Shown: positions 1 through 8,834, numbered from the stretch's first letter. The stretch is 64,000 nucleotides of DNA from CAZSLI01 sp964607705 (GCA_964607705.1 CAZSLI010000008.1:25531-89530); one strand, 5' to 3'. Numbers and translations: made by a program. Notes: generated by a model not told the origin, from the sequence alone.

Positions 1-1265
1 TCACCCTGCCCGGCCAGGGACGCGGTGCCGAGGCGCCGCTCTTCCTCAGCTTCTCCTCGCCGATCTTCCTGGTTGCCTTGGTCTACCTTGGAATCTCGAC
101 AGCTATATGCGCCTGGGAACGCTCGCGTGTCGCGCTTGAACAGATGCGGCATAGGTCTGGGCTCGACGAGCCGCTGAGGCGGCGAATCGCCGCCAGGTCG
201 CCGGTATGTCTGTATCCGGGCCCCCTCGACGATGCGAGGCCACTCGTCGCCGCCGCACTCGCAGGACAGGGGTTAGTCACACAATCCACCCGCAGCGCCG
301 TTCAGGGGCGATCCGGACGGCTCGGTCCGCTCGGTAGCCCTCTGTTCCATTGGGCGCTCGCCGCGCTCTTCGCGCTGGTGCTGCTGGGGCAGGTAAGTCG
401 GTCGGAGGGGAAGATCGGCGTGGGGCTAGACTCGCGGAAGCCGCTGAGTTCAGACAACTTCGACAGCATCATTCAAGGGGCCGCGTATTCCGACAGGTTC
501 GCCGACGCCGAACTCAGGGTGATCGCGTGGAAGCCTGAATACGTGATCGGCGGGATCGACAGGGGTCCCGTGCCAGTTGTTGCGTTGACCCGGAACGGGC
601 GCGTGCTGGCCAGCTCGCCGGTCTACCCCAACCATCCGCTTCGCTACCGGTCGCTGCTCGTCCACTACGAGGATTTCGACTACTACGCCGACTTGACGCT
701 GCTCGGAAGTGACCTTAAGCCGTTGAGTGGAGCCCAAGTCGTGTTCGACGTGGTGGGGCCGCGGCGTAGCGTGTTGTCGACAGAGGTGATCACGCTCACC
801 GGGGCACGTGGGAGGCGCGTTCCGGTCACCGTCTCGCCGCTGGTATCGATCGCGGTCGGCGCGTCTGCACGGCGGCGCCAGTTGAGGCTCACTTGGGCAG
901 ATGAGTCGGGCGCTGCTTCGAGCACGGTCCTCGCCGAGGGGGCGACGGCGGTGATCGCAGGCGCTCCGCTGCGTTTCGACACCGCGGGCGAGTACGTGCG
1001 GTTGTCGGTCGCCGACGATTGGTCGGTCTACCCGATCTACCTGGTGTTCTTCTTGATGATTGTGGGCAACGCCATATCGGCCCTTTGGCCGAGGCGGGTC
1101 GCGTGGGTGCTGCTTACCTCGGTTGCCGAAGGGACTGAACTGCGCCTTCTCGCCACGGACCAACGCCGAGAGGTGGTCTTTGAGCTCCGGCTTGCTGAGG
1201 CCTTGCGGGAGATGTGCGGCACATCTGAGAGCCCGGCCCCAGTGTCTGGTGAGGCCAGCACCTAG
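1..1265 (+). CDS. resB: ResB-like cytochrome c biogenesis protein (5' partial)
   Basis: The reading frame is open from base 3, so the gene begins upstream of the window; about 420 codons are visible. The visible part starts at the end of a transmembrane segment (SPIFLVALVYLGIS, codons ~20-33), has a second membrane segment (FHWALAALFALVLLGQV, codons ~115-131), a large extracytoplasmic domain containing NHPLRYRS, and a third membrane segment (PIYLVFFLMIVGN, codons ~341-354). This layout and the NHPLRY motif match ResB/Ccs1, which with CcsA delivers and attaches haem to apocytochromes outside the membrane (system II). The two multihaem cytochromes directly downstream fit that role. A CcsA/ResC partner is not visible and would have to lie upstream. 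Sequence divergence is high, so the family call is good but not certain. Confidence 0.72.
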   Translation, partial: TLPGQGRGAEAPLFLSFSSPIFLVALVYLGISTAICAWERSRVALEQMRHRSGLDEPLRRRIAARSPVCLYPGPLDDARPLVAAALAGQGLVTQSTRSAVQGRSGRLGPLGSPLFHWALAALFALVLLGQVSRSEGKIGVGLDSRKPLSSDNFDSIIQGAAYSDRFADAELRVIAWKPEYVIGGIDRGPVPVVALTRNGRVLASSPVYPNHPLRYRSLLVHYEDFDYYADLTLLGSDLKPLSGAQVVFDVVGPRRSVLSTEVITLTGARGRRVPVTVSPLVSIAVGASARRRQLRLTWADESGAASSTVLAEGATAVIAGAPLRFDTAGEYVRLSVADDWSVYPIYLVFFLMIVGNAISALWPRRVAWVLLTSVAEGTELRLLATDQRREVVFELRLAEALREMCGTSESPAPVSGEAST

Positions 1266-1435
1266 CGGCGCCCATAAGGGACGCGCGAGCGGTTCCATTT
1301 CGTGGTAAGAACCCTTCGTGCGAGCGATAACGATGGTTCATATTGGCAGGTACGCCGTGCTAGACTGTCCGTGGTAGGGTGCGCCGCCCAGACCATGCTA
1401 ACGAGCAGCTTTACACGCGGCGCATAGGAGGGTCG

Positions 1436-2908
1436 TTGACCGATCCCGACGTCGCTCCTGGCGACATCGAAACCAACGCCGGGGATCACGGCGAAGAGCA
1501 GCGACGGGGGCGATGGTGGGGACTCCTCGCCATCCTTCTGCTGCTTCTTCTTCTGATGCTTTGCGTAGTCACGTCTGCACGCGTCTGGGTCACGGGCGGC
1601 GGTGAGCAGGCGCGCTTCGTGGCGCGCAATGCCCAGTGCCTCCAGTGCCACCCCGAGAAGATCCCGGACTTCAGCAAGAGCACGGTCCACTCGCCGTTTG
1701 CGACCAAGCGCTGTCTGTCGTGCCACACTCCGCACGGGAAGCGCATCACGGTGACGGTGGTCGGTTCTCCTCGGCAGGTCTGGCGTCAGACGATCACGGC
1801 GCTCAAATGGCTGCCGTTCCGGTTGTGGCTGCTGCTCGATGCGGGAGCCGCCGAGCAGGTCGATACCCAGTCCGCCAGCCTCGCGACGGCATCACGGACC
1901 ACCAAGGACGTTGCGGGAGGCAAGTCCGGGCTCATCATGCCCGAGGAGCGGCTGTGTTGGATGTGCCACGGAGACCTCGGGCCCAAGCGTAATGACCCGT
2001 TCCAGCACCAGCCGTTCGAGTCCTCGCGCTGCACCAACTGCCACAACCCACATGCGTCGAACTTCCGAGCGCTGCTGACCCAGCCGCCGAATAGGATCTG
2101 CCTGACGTGCCACCCCATGGGCGAGCAGCTCAACCGTATGCAGTCACATCCGCCGGCGAAAGAAGGCTGGTGTACCGACTGTCACGATCCGCATGCCTCC
2201 CAGTACAAGGGTATCCTGGTCGACAACCAGCGAGACCTCTGCTTCCGATGCCACCCGAGCGTGGCCGTGAAGTCATCGATGCCGGTCCAGCATGCACCGT
2301 TCCTGAATGACAACTGCACCGGCTGCCACGAGCCCCACGGCTCCGATTACATGCCGCTGCTGGACGCCCCTCAGCCGACGCTCTGCTACAAGTGTCACGC
2401 CGAGATACAGAACCAGTTCGCCCAGTCGAGCCATCACCCGGTCGGGGTCGATCTGAAATGCGCCAGCTGCCATGACCCTCACGCGGCCCAGTACTCGGGC
2501 CTGCTCTCGGCCCGCAACAACGACTTCTGCTACCAGTGCCATGGGAACTTTGAGACCAGGTTTGCTTCCTCGAAGCACAACGAGACGCTTTGCATCGGCT
2601 GTCACACGCCACATGGCTCGCCCTATGCTCCTATCCTGCGCAACAGTAATCCTGATCTCTGTCTCGGCTGCCACGCACCCAAGCGGTACGAAGAGAAGCG
2701 CCCCGGCACTACATACGCGAACCACCCGGTGCGGCCAGCGCACTACGATGTGAACGCCCGCAAGGGCCTCACGTGCACGAGTTCATGCCATAATCCGCAC
2801 GGTACTGACAAGACCAAGATGCTCCGCTACTTCGATGCGCCTTACGACGGCAACTGCCTCATGTGCCACGCCGTCAAGAAGGGCGATCGCGTAGGCATCG
2901 ACTTCTAG
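1436..2908 (+). CDS. 15-haem membrane-anchored multihaem cytochrome c (doubled CXXCH type)
   Basis: TTG at 1436 is preferred because AGGAGG (1426-1431) lies 4 nt upstream; an in-frame GTG at 1379 would add 19 residues and has no comparable site. An N-terminal anchor spans residues ~27-48. The rest carries 14 CxxCH motifs plus one CX3CH (CTSSCH near the C-terminus). Many occur as CxxCHxPH pairs typical of the doubled CXXCH domain, so up to 15 c-type haems are expected. A haem-free stretch of about 75 residues with a hydrophobic patch separates haems 2 and 3. The protein probably sits on the outer face of the membrane as an electron wire. It follows a ResB-like gene and precedes a 12-haem NapC-like cytochrome by 22 nt, so the two are likely one unit. 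Redox partner and terminal acceptor are unknown. Confidence 0.9.
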   Translation: MTDPDVAPGDIETNAGDHGEEQRRGRWWGLLAILLLLLLLMLCVVTSARVWVTGGGEQARFVARNAQCLQCHPEKIPDFSKSTVHSPFATKRCLSCHTPHGKRITVTVVGSPRQVWRQTITALKWLPFRLWLLLDAGAAEQVDTQSASLATASRTTKDVAGGKSGLIMPEERLCWMCHGDLGPKRNDPFQHQPFESSRCTNCHNPHASNFRALLTQPPNRICLTCHPMGEQLNRMQSHPPAKEGWCTDCHDPHASQYKGILVDNQRDLCFRCHPSVAVKSSMPVQHAPFLNDNCTGCHEPHGSDYMPLLDAPQPTLCYKCHAEIQNQFAQSSHHPVGVDLKCASCHDPHAAQYSGLLSARNNDFCYQCHGNFETRFASSKHNETLCIGCHTPHGSPYAPILRNSNPDLCLGCHAPKRYEEKRPGTTYANHPVRPAHYDVNARKGLTCTSSCHNPHGTDKTKMLRYFDAPYDGNCLMCHAVKKGDRVGIDF

Positions 2909-2930
2909 AGACCAAGGACAGTAACCAGCG

Positions 2931-4088
2931 ATGCCCCGCATCTCACTCGCCGGCTTCAAGGACCCCGTTCGTCGGCCCCGGTATCTCATCCTCACGTTCG
3001 TTGCCGTCGTGGTCTTGGCTGCGGTCATGATCGTCGCCCTGGGAGTCACCTCCACCAGGTGGTTCTGCTCAGAGGGCTGCCACAAGGTCCAGGACGACAC
3101 CATCACGGCGTACAAGCATTCGTCCCACAGCCGAGTCAGTTGTATGGCTTGCCACATGCCCGTGGGGTCGAGCCCGGTGACCTTCATCCTCCACAAGGCC
3201 GAGGCACTCGGAGAGCTGTACCTCACCGTGACGAACAGCTACGAGCTGCCGTTGAACGGCGAGAGTGAAGTGGCCCTCACGATGGCGAGCACTCAGTGCA
3301 CGCAGTGCCACAACCTCTCGAAGCGGCCCGTCACTCCTGACCCCGGCCTGGTCATCGACCACGACGTTCATGCCGAGAACAAGGTCAACTGCACGATCTG
3401 CCACAACCGGATCGCGCACAAAGAGGACTTCGTCCCGACGCTTTTGGATCCCAATACCGGCAAGCGCAACAGCAGGCACGAGGACTTCATGTCGATGACG
3501 GCATGCTTCCGCTGCCACACGCAAGGCGCGGAGTCGCCGTCCGGCATCAAGGCGCCTGGCCGCTGCGACGCCTGCCACACGCCGGAGTTCCAACTCAAGC
3601 CGCCGAGCCACCTCGCAAAGGGCTTCTTCCCCGAGGGCCACGCGAAGCTTGCCGCCAAGGAGTACGAGCGGGCCGCCGAGGCACAGGCCGAGATTTCGAG
3701 CGGGACCGCGCCGGCTGAGGGGGGCGAGAGCGGCGAGGCAGTCGAACTCGCGCCGGTCGCCTCCATCAACGAGTGCCTCACCTGCCATGCGCAGAAGTTC
3801 TGCGACGATTGCCACGGTCTGCAGATGCCTCACCCTGCGGATTTCAAGAAGGGCCACGGCGCTCTCGGCAAGAAGAAGCCCGAGGTTTGCGCGAACTGCC
3901 ACGGTAACGCTGATCAGTTCTGCGACGAGTGCCACCACGGGACCTCGCTCGACTTCAAGTACGACACCAACGTAACGTGGCGCAAGCAGCACCCGCAGGC
4001 GGTCCAGCAGGTTGGCGCACAGGCATGCTTCGAGTGCCATGCCCCGACCTACTGCGCTCAGTGTCACGTCAATCTGGGCGGCGACTAG
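2931..4088 (+). CDS. 12-haem NapC/NirT-type membrane cytochrome c
   Basis: 385 residues. An N-terminal membrane anchor (residues ~19-41) is followed directly by WFCSEGCH, a CX3CH variant haem site, then SCMACHMP, the spacing and His-rich context of NapC/NrfH quinol-oxidising cytochromes. Eleven ordinary CxxCH sites follow, giving 12 potential haems, far more than the usual 4-5 of NapC. Residues ~235-275 are a haem-free, Ala/Glu-rich linker between the two haem groups. The family normally takes electrons from menaquinol and hands them to periplasmic or surface reductases. With the 15-haem gene immediately upstream and a strong terminator at 4113-4147, the pair forms the end of an operon. The quinol dehydrogenase role is inference from the N-terminal segment. 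Confidence 0.88.
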   Translation: MPRISLAGFKDPVRRPRYLILTFVAVVVLAAVMIVALGVTSTRWFCSEGCHKVQDDTITAYKHSSHSRVSCMACHMPVGSSPVTFILHKAEALGELYLTVTNSYELPLNGESEVALTMASTQCTQCHNLSKRPVTPDPGLVIDHDVHAENKVNCTICHNRIAHKEDFVPTLLDPNTGKRNSRHEDFMSMTACFRCHTQGAESPSGIKAPGRCDACHTPEFQLKPPSHLAKGFFPEGHAKLAAKEYERAAEAQAEISSGTAPAEGGESGEAVELAPVASINECLTCHAQKFCDDCHGLQMPHPADFKKGHGALGKKKPEVCANCHGNADQFCDECHHGTSLDFKYDTNVTWRKQHPQAVQQVGAQACFECHAPTYCAQCHVNLGGD

Positions 4089-4112
4089 GAACGTACCGCC
4101 GAGCGAATCAGC

Positions 4113-4147
4113 AGGGCCCGTCTCGCTACTGGGACGGGCCCTTTCTC
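4113..4147 (+). terminator. Rho-independent terminator after the cytochrome genes
   Basis: A perfect 10-bp stem (AGGGCCCGTC at 4113-4122 with GACGGGCCCT at 4133-4142) has a 10-nt loop and is followed by TTCTCT. It starts 24 nt after the stop of the 12-haem cytochrome gene. Confidence 0.85.
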
Positions 4148-4231
4148 TGCGCACCCGTGGCGGTGCAGGTATCGGCTCAGCGACGGCGAAGCAGGGGAGA
4201 GACGGGACGGCATCGAAGCCCGGGTTCTCGG

Positions 4232-4240
4232 TGATATACT
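4232..4240 (+). promoter_or_regulatory. Extended -10 promoter element upstream of the radical SAM gene
   Basis: TGATATACT is an extended -10 match (TGn plus TATACT) in GC-rich intergenic sequence, after the terminator and 95 nt before the ATG at 4335. No convincing -35 hexamer is seen. The same nonamer recurs at 8363-8371 ahead of another gene. Confidence 0.4.
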
Positions 4241-4334
4241 GGCGCCCTGCCGCGTGCCGGCAGGGGGAGCGGCGAAGGCCGCAGGGTACGTATCCGGGTA
4301 CAGGTGGACAGCCTCGAAAGGACCCTGCGCAGCC

Positions 4335-6149
4335 ATGCCCAAAGTGGACCTCGTGCTCCTACACGCTCCCGCCGTCTACGACTTCCGCGAGCGGTCCATC
4401 ATGTTCGGCCCTGTCTCCGACATGGTGCCGTCCACGCCGATCTTCGAGATGTACCCCATCGGTCTGACCACGATGGCCGAGTACCTCGAACGCCACGGCA
4501 TCACCGTGCGCATCGTCAATCTCGCAGTTCTCATGCTCAACAAGCCCGGATTCGACGTCGAAGAGTACATCCGTGGCCTGGACGCCCGCATCTTCGGCAT
4601 CGACCTGCACTGGCTGCCTCACGCTCACGGCTCCGTCGAGGTGGCCGGCATCGTGAAGAAGTTCCACCCCGACACTCCCGTGGTCTTCGGCGGGCTTTCG
4701 TCGACGTACTATCACGAAGAGCTGGTCACCTACGATGCGGTTGACTACGTCATGCGCGGCGACTCCACCGAGGAGCCCATGCGCATGCTCCTCGAGGTCC
4801 TCAAGGGCCGCGGCAGCCTCTCGGAGGTGCCCAACCTCACATGGAAGGACGCCGAGGGAAGCATCACCGTGAACCCCCTGTCGTGGGTCCCTCGCGACAT
4901 GAACTCGATCTCGCTGGACTACTCGTACAACATGAAAGCCGTCGTCCGGTACCGTGACCTCATGGGTTTCGTCCCGTTCAAGGACTGGCTCCAGTACCCC
5001 GTCTGCGCATCGCTCATCTGCCGAGGATGCACGCATGACTGCGTCACGTGCGGAGGCTCGGCGTACTCGTTCCGCGAGCACTTCGGGCGCGATCGCGTGG
5101 CCTTCCGGGATCCGGCGCTGCTGGTCAAAGACATCCAGCACATCCAGAAGTACATCCCGGGACCGATCTTCGTGCTCAACGACTTCCTGCAGGCGGGACG
5201 CGAGTACACCCGCGACTTCGTGCAGGGACTCCAGCGCATCAAGATGAAGAACCCGATCGGATTCGAGTTCTTCAAGCCGCCGCACGAGGAGTTCTACGAG
5301 TTCCTCGACGGCAACCTGCCCGACTGGTCCGTCGAGATCAGCGTCGAGAGTCACGACGACGGCGTCCGCGCCGCCTTCGGCAAGGGCCACTATACGATCG
5401 ATCAGGTCGAAGAGACGGTGAAGGCGGCGCTGCGCAACGGCTGCTCCCGCTTCGACCTCTACTTCATGACGGGTATCCCCACTCAGACGGCCGCATCCGT
5501 ACGCCAGACCGCCGAGTACGTGAAGCACCTCTACGAGGCGGTGGGCTACGACAAGCGGCTCCTGTGCTTCATCAGCCCGATGGCGCCGTTCCTCGACCCG
5601 GGCTCCCGTGCCTTCGACAACCCGTCCGCGCACGGCTACACGCTGCGCGCCAAGACCCTGCAGGAGCATCGGGAGCGGCTCGTCATGCCGTCGTGGAAGC
5701 ACATCATGAACTACGAGAGCGAGGCGATGAGCCCTGACGAGATGGTCGATGCGACCTACGACGCAGGTCTCATGGTCAACCGGATCAAGGCCGAGGGCGG
5801 CGTGATCGACGCCGCGACCGCGACCACCACAGAGCGCCGCATCAACGAGGCGCGCGTCGCCATGCAGCGGATCGACGACATCATGGCGGGCCCCTTGTCT
5901 TCGCGCGATGCTCAACTGTGGGGGCTCAAGGAGGAGTTCGAGCGCCTGTCGCAGTCGACCGTGTGTGAGAAGTCCGAGCTCAATTGGCCGCGCTACATCG
6001 GGCCGAAGCACGTAGCGGCGGCCGCCGGTTTGTTCGTCAGGGAGAATGCCGCTAACCTGTTCGGGCGCCGCTCGGGCAAGCCGCGACCGGCCACCTCTGA
6101 CCAGCACACGGCTCCGCGACCGAAGCCGGTAGCCGAACCGGAAGGCTAG
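4335..6149 (+). CDS. B12-binding domain/radical SAM enzyme
   Basis: 604 residues from the ATG at 4335; an in-frame GTG at 4254 would add 27 unlike residues, so it is not used. The N-terminal ~190 residues have a cobalamin-binding Rossmann layout (MYPIGLTTMAEYLERHG; GIDLHWLPHAHG; VVFGGLSSTYY). The radical SAM cluster motif C-x3-C-x2-C is Cys232, Cys236 and Cys239 within CRGCTHDCVTCGGS. The overall pattern fits the B12-binding radical SAM family catalogued as TIGR04190 (Ta0216-like), of unknown substrate. Such enzymes methylate unreactive carbons or make C-C bonds. The gene ends 7 nt before menG, so a link to quinone or isoprenoid-lipid modification is possible but unproven. The C-terminal ~50 residues are basic and Pro-rich. 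Confidence 0.85.
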   Translation: MPKVDLVLLHAPAVYDFRERSIMFGPVSDMVPSTPIFEMYPIGLTTMAEYLERHGITVRIVNLAVLMLNKPGFDVEEYIRGLDARIFGIDLHWLPHAHGSVEVAGIVKKFHPDTPVVFGGLSSTYYHEELVTYDAVDYVMRGDSTEEPMRMLLEVLKGRGSLSEVPNLTWKDAEGSITVNPLSWVPRDMNSISLDYSYNMKAVVRYRDLMGFVPFKDWLQYPVCASLICRGCTHDCVTCGGSAYSFREHFGRDRVAFRDPALLVKDIQHIQKYIPGPIFVLNDFLQAGREYTRDFVQGLQRIKMKNPIGFEFFKPPHEEFYEFLDGNLPDWSVEISVESHDDGVRAAFGKGHYTIDQVEETVKAALRNGCSRFDLYFMTGIPTQTAASVRQTAEYVKHLYEAVGYDKRLLCFISPMAPFLDPGSRAFDNPSAHGYTLRAKTLQEHRERLVMPSWKHIMNYESEAMSPDEMVDATYDAGLMVNRIKAEGGVIDAATATTTERRINEARVAMQRIDDIMAGPLSSRDAQLWGLKEEFERLSQSTVCEKSELNWPRYIGPKHVAAAAGLFVRENAANLFGRRSGKPRPATSDQHTAPRPKPVAEPEG

Positions 6150-6156
6150 AGCCCGT

Positions 6157-6879
6157 ATGACCGACCAGCAGCCCGCCCCGGGGGAGGCCACGACCGAGAG
6201 GGTCCGTGGCATCTTCTCCAACATCGCCAGCAGCTACGACACGTTCAACACGCTCGCCAGCATGGGGATCGACCGCCTGTGGCGGCGGGCCCTGGTCAAG
6301 GCATGCCGACTCGGGGAGTCTTCGCGCGTCCTGGACATCGCCGCAGGCACTGGCGATGTCTCGCTCGCGATTGCCGAGCAGGCAGGGCCGGCCGAGGTCG
6401 TCGTCACCGACTTCACTCCCGAGATGCTCGAGATCGCGGAGCACAAGGCGGGGAGCTACACCGGTCGTTCTCGGCTGACCTTCCGGCTGGCGGACGCGCA
6501 GGACCTCCCGTTCGAGGATGAGTCCTTCGACGTGGTGACCGTCGCCTTCGGCGTGCGTAACTTCCCCGAGCGCGACCGCAACTTCAGCGAGGTCCTCCGC
6601 GTGCTCAAGCCGGGCGGCCGCTACGTCATCCTCGAGTTCTCGCGCCCGTCCTTCGGCCCCTGGCGCGGGGTGTACCACGTCTATCTACAGAACGTGATCC
6701 CGACCATCGGCGGCGCGCTGACACACGACCGCGAGAGCTTCGTGTACCTCAACGACTCCATCCGACGCTTCCCTACGCAGCCGGAGCTTGCTGCCGAGCT
6801 ACGCGAGGCTGGGTTCTCGGCAATCTCGTGGAAGGACCTCACGGGCGGAGTGGTCGCGCTTCACACGGCGGTCAAGTAG
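6157..6879 (+). CDS. menG: Demethylmenaquinone methyltransferase
   Basis: 240 residues, UbiE/MenG family: transfers a methyl group from S-adenosylmethionine to demethylmenaquinone in the last step of menaquinone synthesis, at the membrane face. Family signatures seen are VRGIFSNIASSYDTFN near the N-terminus, SAM motif I VLDIAAGTGD (~58-67), and FDVVTVAFGVRNF followed by LKPGGRYVILEFS. It lies 7 nt after the radical SAM gene. The presence of menaquinone fits the NapC-like cytochrome and complex I genes elsewhere in the window. Confidence 0.93.
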   Translation: MTDQQPAPGEATTERVRGIFSNIASSYDTFNTLASMGIDRLWRRALVKACRLGESSRVLDIAAGTGDVSLAIAEQAGPAEVVVTDFTPEMLEIAEHKAGSYTGRSRLTFRLADAQDLPFEDESFDVVTVAFGVRNFPERDRNFSEVLRVLKPGGRYVILEFSRPSFGPWRGVYHVYLQNVIPTIGGALTHDRESFVYLNDSIRRFPTQPELAAELREAGFSAISWKDLTGGVVALHTAVK

Positions 6880-6900
6880 CCCGCTCGAGCGTGCTGCTGC

Positions 6901-6909
6901 GGTAGAATC
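6901..6909 (+). promoter_or_regulatory. -10-like box GGTAGAATC
   Basis: TAGAAT at 6903-6908 sits 31 nt before the ATG at 6940. The flanking GGTAGAATC recurs, as GGTA(G/C)AATC, at 10079, 16760 and 54086, each 31-60 nt before a start codon. No good -35 is visible here. Confidence 0.4.
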
Positions 6910-6939
6910 CCGAGGAAGCCGCATCACGAGGGGACCCAC

Positions 6940-8286
6940 ATGCTTCTCACCGCCCGCTACGTCTTGCCCATAGCCACGCCGCACATCGAGCAGGGTGCGG
7001 TGCTCGTGCGGGGCGACCGCATCGTGGAGATCGGCGACTTCGAGCATCTGCGCCGCCTGCATCCGGACGAGCCGGTCAAGGACTTCGGTCTCGCCGCGCT
7101 GCTCCCGGGCTTTGTCGACCTGCATACGCACCTCGAGTACACCGCCATGCGCGGACTCGTCGACGACCTCCCGTACTCGCGCTGGAAGCTGCAGCTCATG
7201 CAGCGCGAGCGCCTGTTCTCGAGCCAGGACTGGGATGACTCGGCGCTCCTCGGCGCGTTGGAGTCGCTGCAGTCGGGCATCACGACTATCGCTGACATCA
7301 CCGAGACCGGCGCCTCGGGCCATGCCGCTCAGGCCGCCGGGTTGCGCGGGTTCATCTACCGCGAAGTCGCCACCATGGAGAAGGGCCGTATCGCCGATGT
7401 GATGGAGCGTGCCGCCGCCGACGTGGCCGCATGGCGCGATACCACCGATCCCGAGCGGCTCGTCATAGGTATGGCGCCGCACGCGCCGTACTCATGCCAC
7501 CCCGAGCTCTTCCGTCGAGTCGCCGAGATCGCGACCGACGGGACCCCGGTCGCGATCCACCTTGCGGGCAGCCGCGAGGAGTACCAGTTCGTGAAGTACG
7601 GCTCGTCCATGCTCGCGACTGACGTGCGCGAGGTCTACGACCGCAACGCGCCCCTCTGGCTGCCGACCGGCGTGAGCCCCGTGCGCTACGTCCTCCAGTG
7701 GGGACTTTTCGACGTGCCGAACATCATGGCGGTGCACTGTACGCAGGTCGACGACGAGGACATCGAGATCCTCGCCTCGCACGATGTCGCCATCGCCCAC
7801 TGCCCGCGCTGCAACGCCAAGCTCGGGATGGGTGTCGCGCCGGTCTCGAAGTTTCTCGACGCCGGAGTACGGCTGGGCATCGGCACCGACTCGCCCGCAG
7901 CAAGCAACTCGATGGACATGTTCGAGGAGATGCGGATCGGGCTGCTCGTGCAGCGTGCCACCCTCGGCGAGGAGCACTTCATCCCGGCTCGCCAGTTCGT
8001 GAAGATGGCGACGCTCGATGCCGCTCGCGCACTCGGCATCGACGACCAGGTGGGATCGCTGGAGCCCGGCAAGCAGGCCGACATCATCGCGGTCGACCTG
8101 TCCAAGTCGCATCAGATACCCACGCACTACCCGTACGGCACGCTGGTGCACACCGCCAACCAGGAGAACGTGCTGTGGACCATGGTGGGCGGCGAGGTGC
8201 TCTACGAGTCGAAGGCCTGGCCGACGCTCGATCACGAGCGCGTCTACGGGCGGGCCGAGGAGATGCGGATGAAGCTGCGCACCTAG
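6940..8286 (+). CDS. Amidohydrolase, nucleoside-deaminase-like (candidate aminofutalosine deaminase)
   Basis: 448 residues of the metal-dependent amidohydrolase superfamily, closest in pattern to the S-adenosylhomocysteine/5'-methylthioadenosine deaminase group. Metal ligands and catalytic residues seen are D-L-H62-T-H64, His207 in IHLAGS, His266 in VHCTQ, and Asp317 in GTDSPAASN. Expected chemistry is hydrolytic deamination of an adenine-type base in the cytoplasm. Because it follows menG by 60 nt, it could be the 6-amino-6-deoxyfutalosine deaminase of the futalosine route to menaquinone. That is inference from position, and no other mqn gene is in the window. Adenosine or guanine deamination remain alternatives. 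It has its own -10-like box at 6903. Confidence 0.82.
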   Translation: MLLTARYVLPIATPHIEQGAVLVRGDRIVEIGDFEHLRRLHPDEPVKDFGLAALLPGFVDLHTHLEYTAMRGLVDDLPYSRWKLQLMQRERLFSSQDWDDSALLGALESLQSGITTIADITETGASGHAAQAAGLRGFIYREVATMEKGRIADVMERAAADVAAWRDTTDPERLVIGMAPHAPYSCHPELFRRVAEIATDGTPVAIHLAGSREEYQFVKYGSSMLATDVREVYDRNAPLWLPTGVSPVRYVLQWGLFDVPNIMAVHCTQVDDEDIEILASHDVAIAHCPRCNAKLGMGVAPVSKFLDAGVRLGIGTDSPAASNSMDMFEEMRIGLLVQRATLGEEHFIPARQFVKMATLDAARALGIDDQVGSLEPGKQADIIAVDLSKSHQIPTHYPYGTLVHTANQENVLWTMVGGEVLYESKAWPTLDHERVYGRAEEMRMKLRT

Positions 8287-8362
8287 CGCGCGAGTCCCCT
8301 TTGGCGCGGGTGTTGCTCTGTTTCTCGGCAGGTGAACGCGGATAAACCGCGTCGTAATCGCG

Positions 8363-8371
8363 TGATATACT
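8363..8371 (+). promoter_or_regulatory. Extended -10 promoter element
   Basis: TGATATACT, identical to the element at 4232-4240, sits 64 nt before the GTG at 8435 in a short stretch richer in A/T than its surroundings. No clear -35. Confidence 0.4.
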
Positions 8372-8434
8372 ACGCGAGGTTCAGGCAGGCAGGCGGGCGC
8401 GAGAGCGCCTGTGCGAATAGGAGGGTACGACCTA

Positions 8435-8821
8435 GTGAGCGATCAGGACTTCTTCTTCGACGAGGACGAGAAGCCGAGCAAGCCGGCCGAGAAGGCACCC
8501 GCCAAGAAGAGCGGCGCCGCCAAGTCGACCGCCCCGGCTGCGGCTCCGGCCGCCAGCACGGCGCAGACCGTCACGATGGCCGTTGCGGCCCTCATCGGCG
8601 TGATCGCGCTGCTCGCGGGCGTCATCATCGGCATTCTTCTCCCCGTTGGACCCGCGACGAGCACCGCGCCGACCACGGCAACCACGCCCGCAACGGGCGC
8701 CACGGGCGGCTCGGGTACGGCTCCGCAGCTGACCCCCGAGCAGCTTCAGGGCGGCCAGCTTCCCGCCGGCCACCCCGACATCGGTGGCGGTTCGGGCGCG
8801 GCCACGTCGACCGGCAAGTAG
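8435..8821 (+). CDS. Small membrane-anchored hypothetical protein
   Basis: 128 residues from the GTG at 8435, which has AGGAGG at 8419-8424; an in-frame GTG at 8411 lacks a site. The N-terminus (~40 residues) is charged, acidic then Lys/Ala-rich. A single membrane helix spans about residues 47-69. The C-terminal half is Thr/Ala/Gly/Pro-rich low complexity with a PEQLQGGQLPAGHPD segment. I do not recognise a family. The following gene is also a single-pass protein with an extracytoplasmic domain, which suggests they work together at the cell surface. Confidence 0.7.
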   Translation: MSDQDFFFDEDEKPSKPAEKAPAKKSGAAKSTAPAAAPAASTAQTVTMAVAALIGVIALLAGVIIGILLPVGPATSTAPTTATTPATGATGGSGTAPQLTPEQLQGGQLPAGHPDIGGGSGAATSTGK

Positions 8822-8834
8822 AATCAGAACTGTC

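Noticed and set aside
4359..6224. Long minus-strand frame opposite the radical SAM gene
   Set aside because: Shadow of the coding strand; Arg/Val/His-rich translation without domains.
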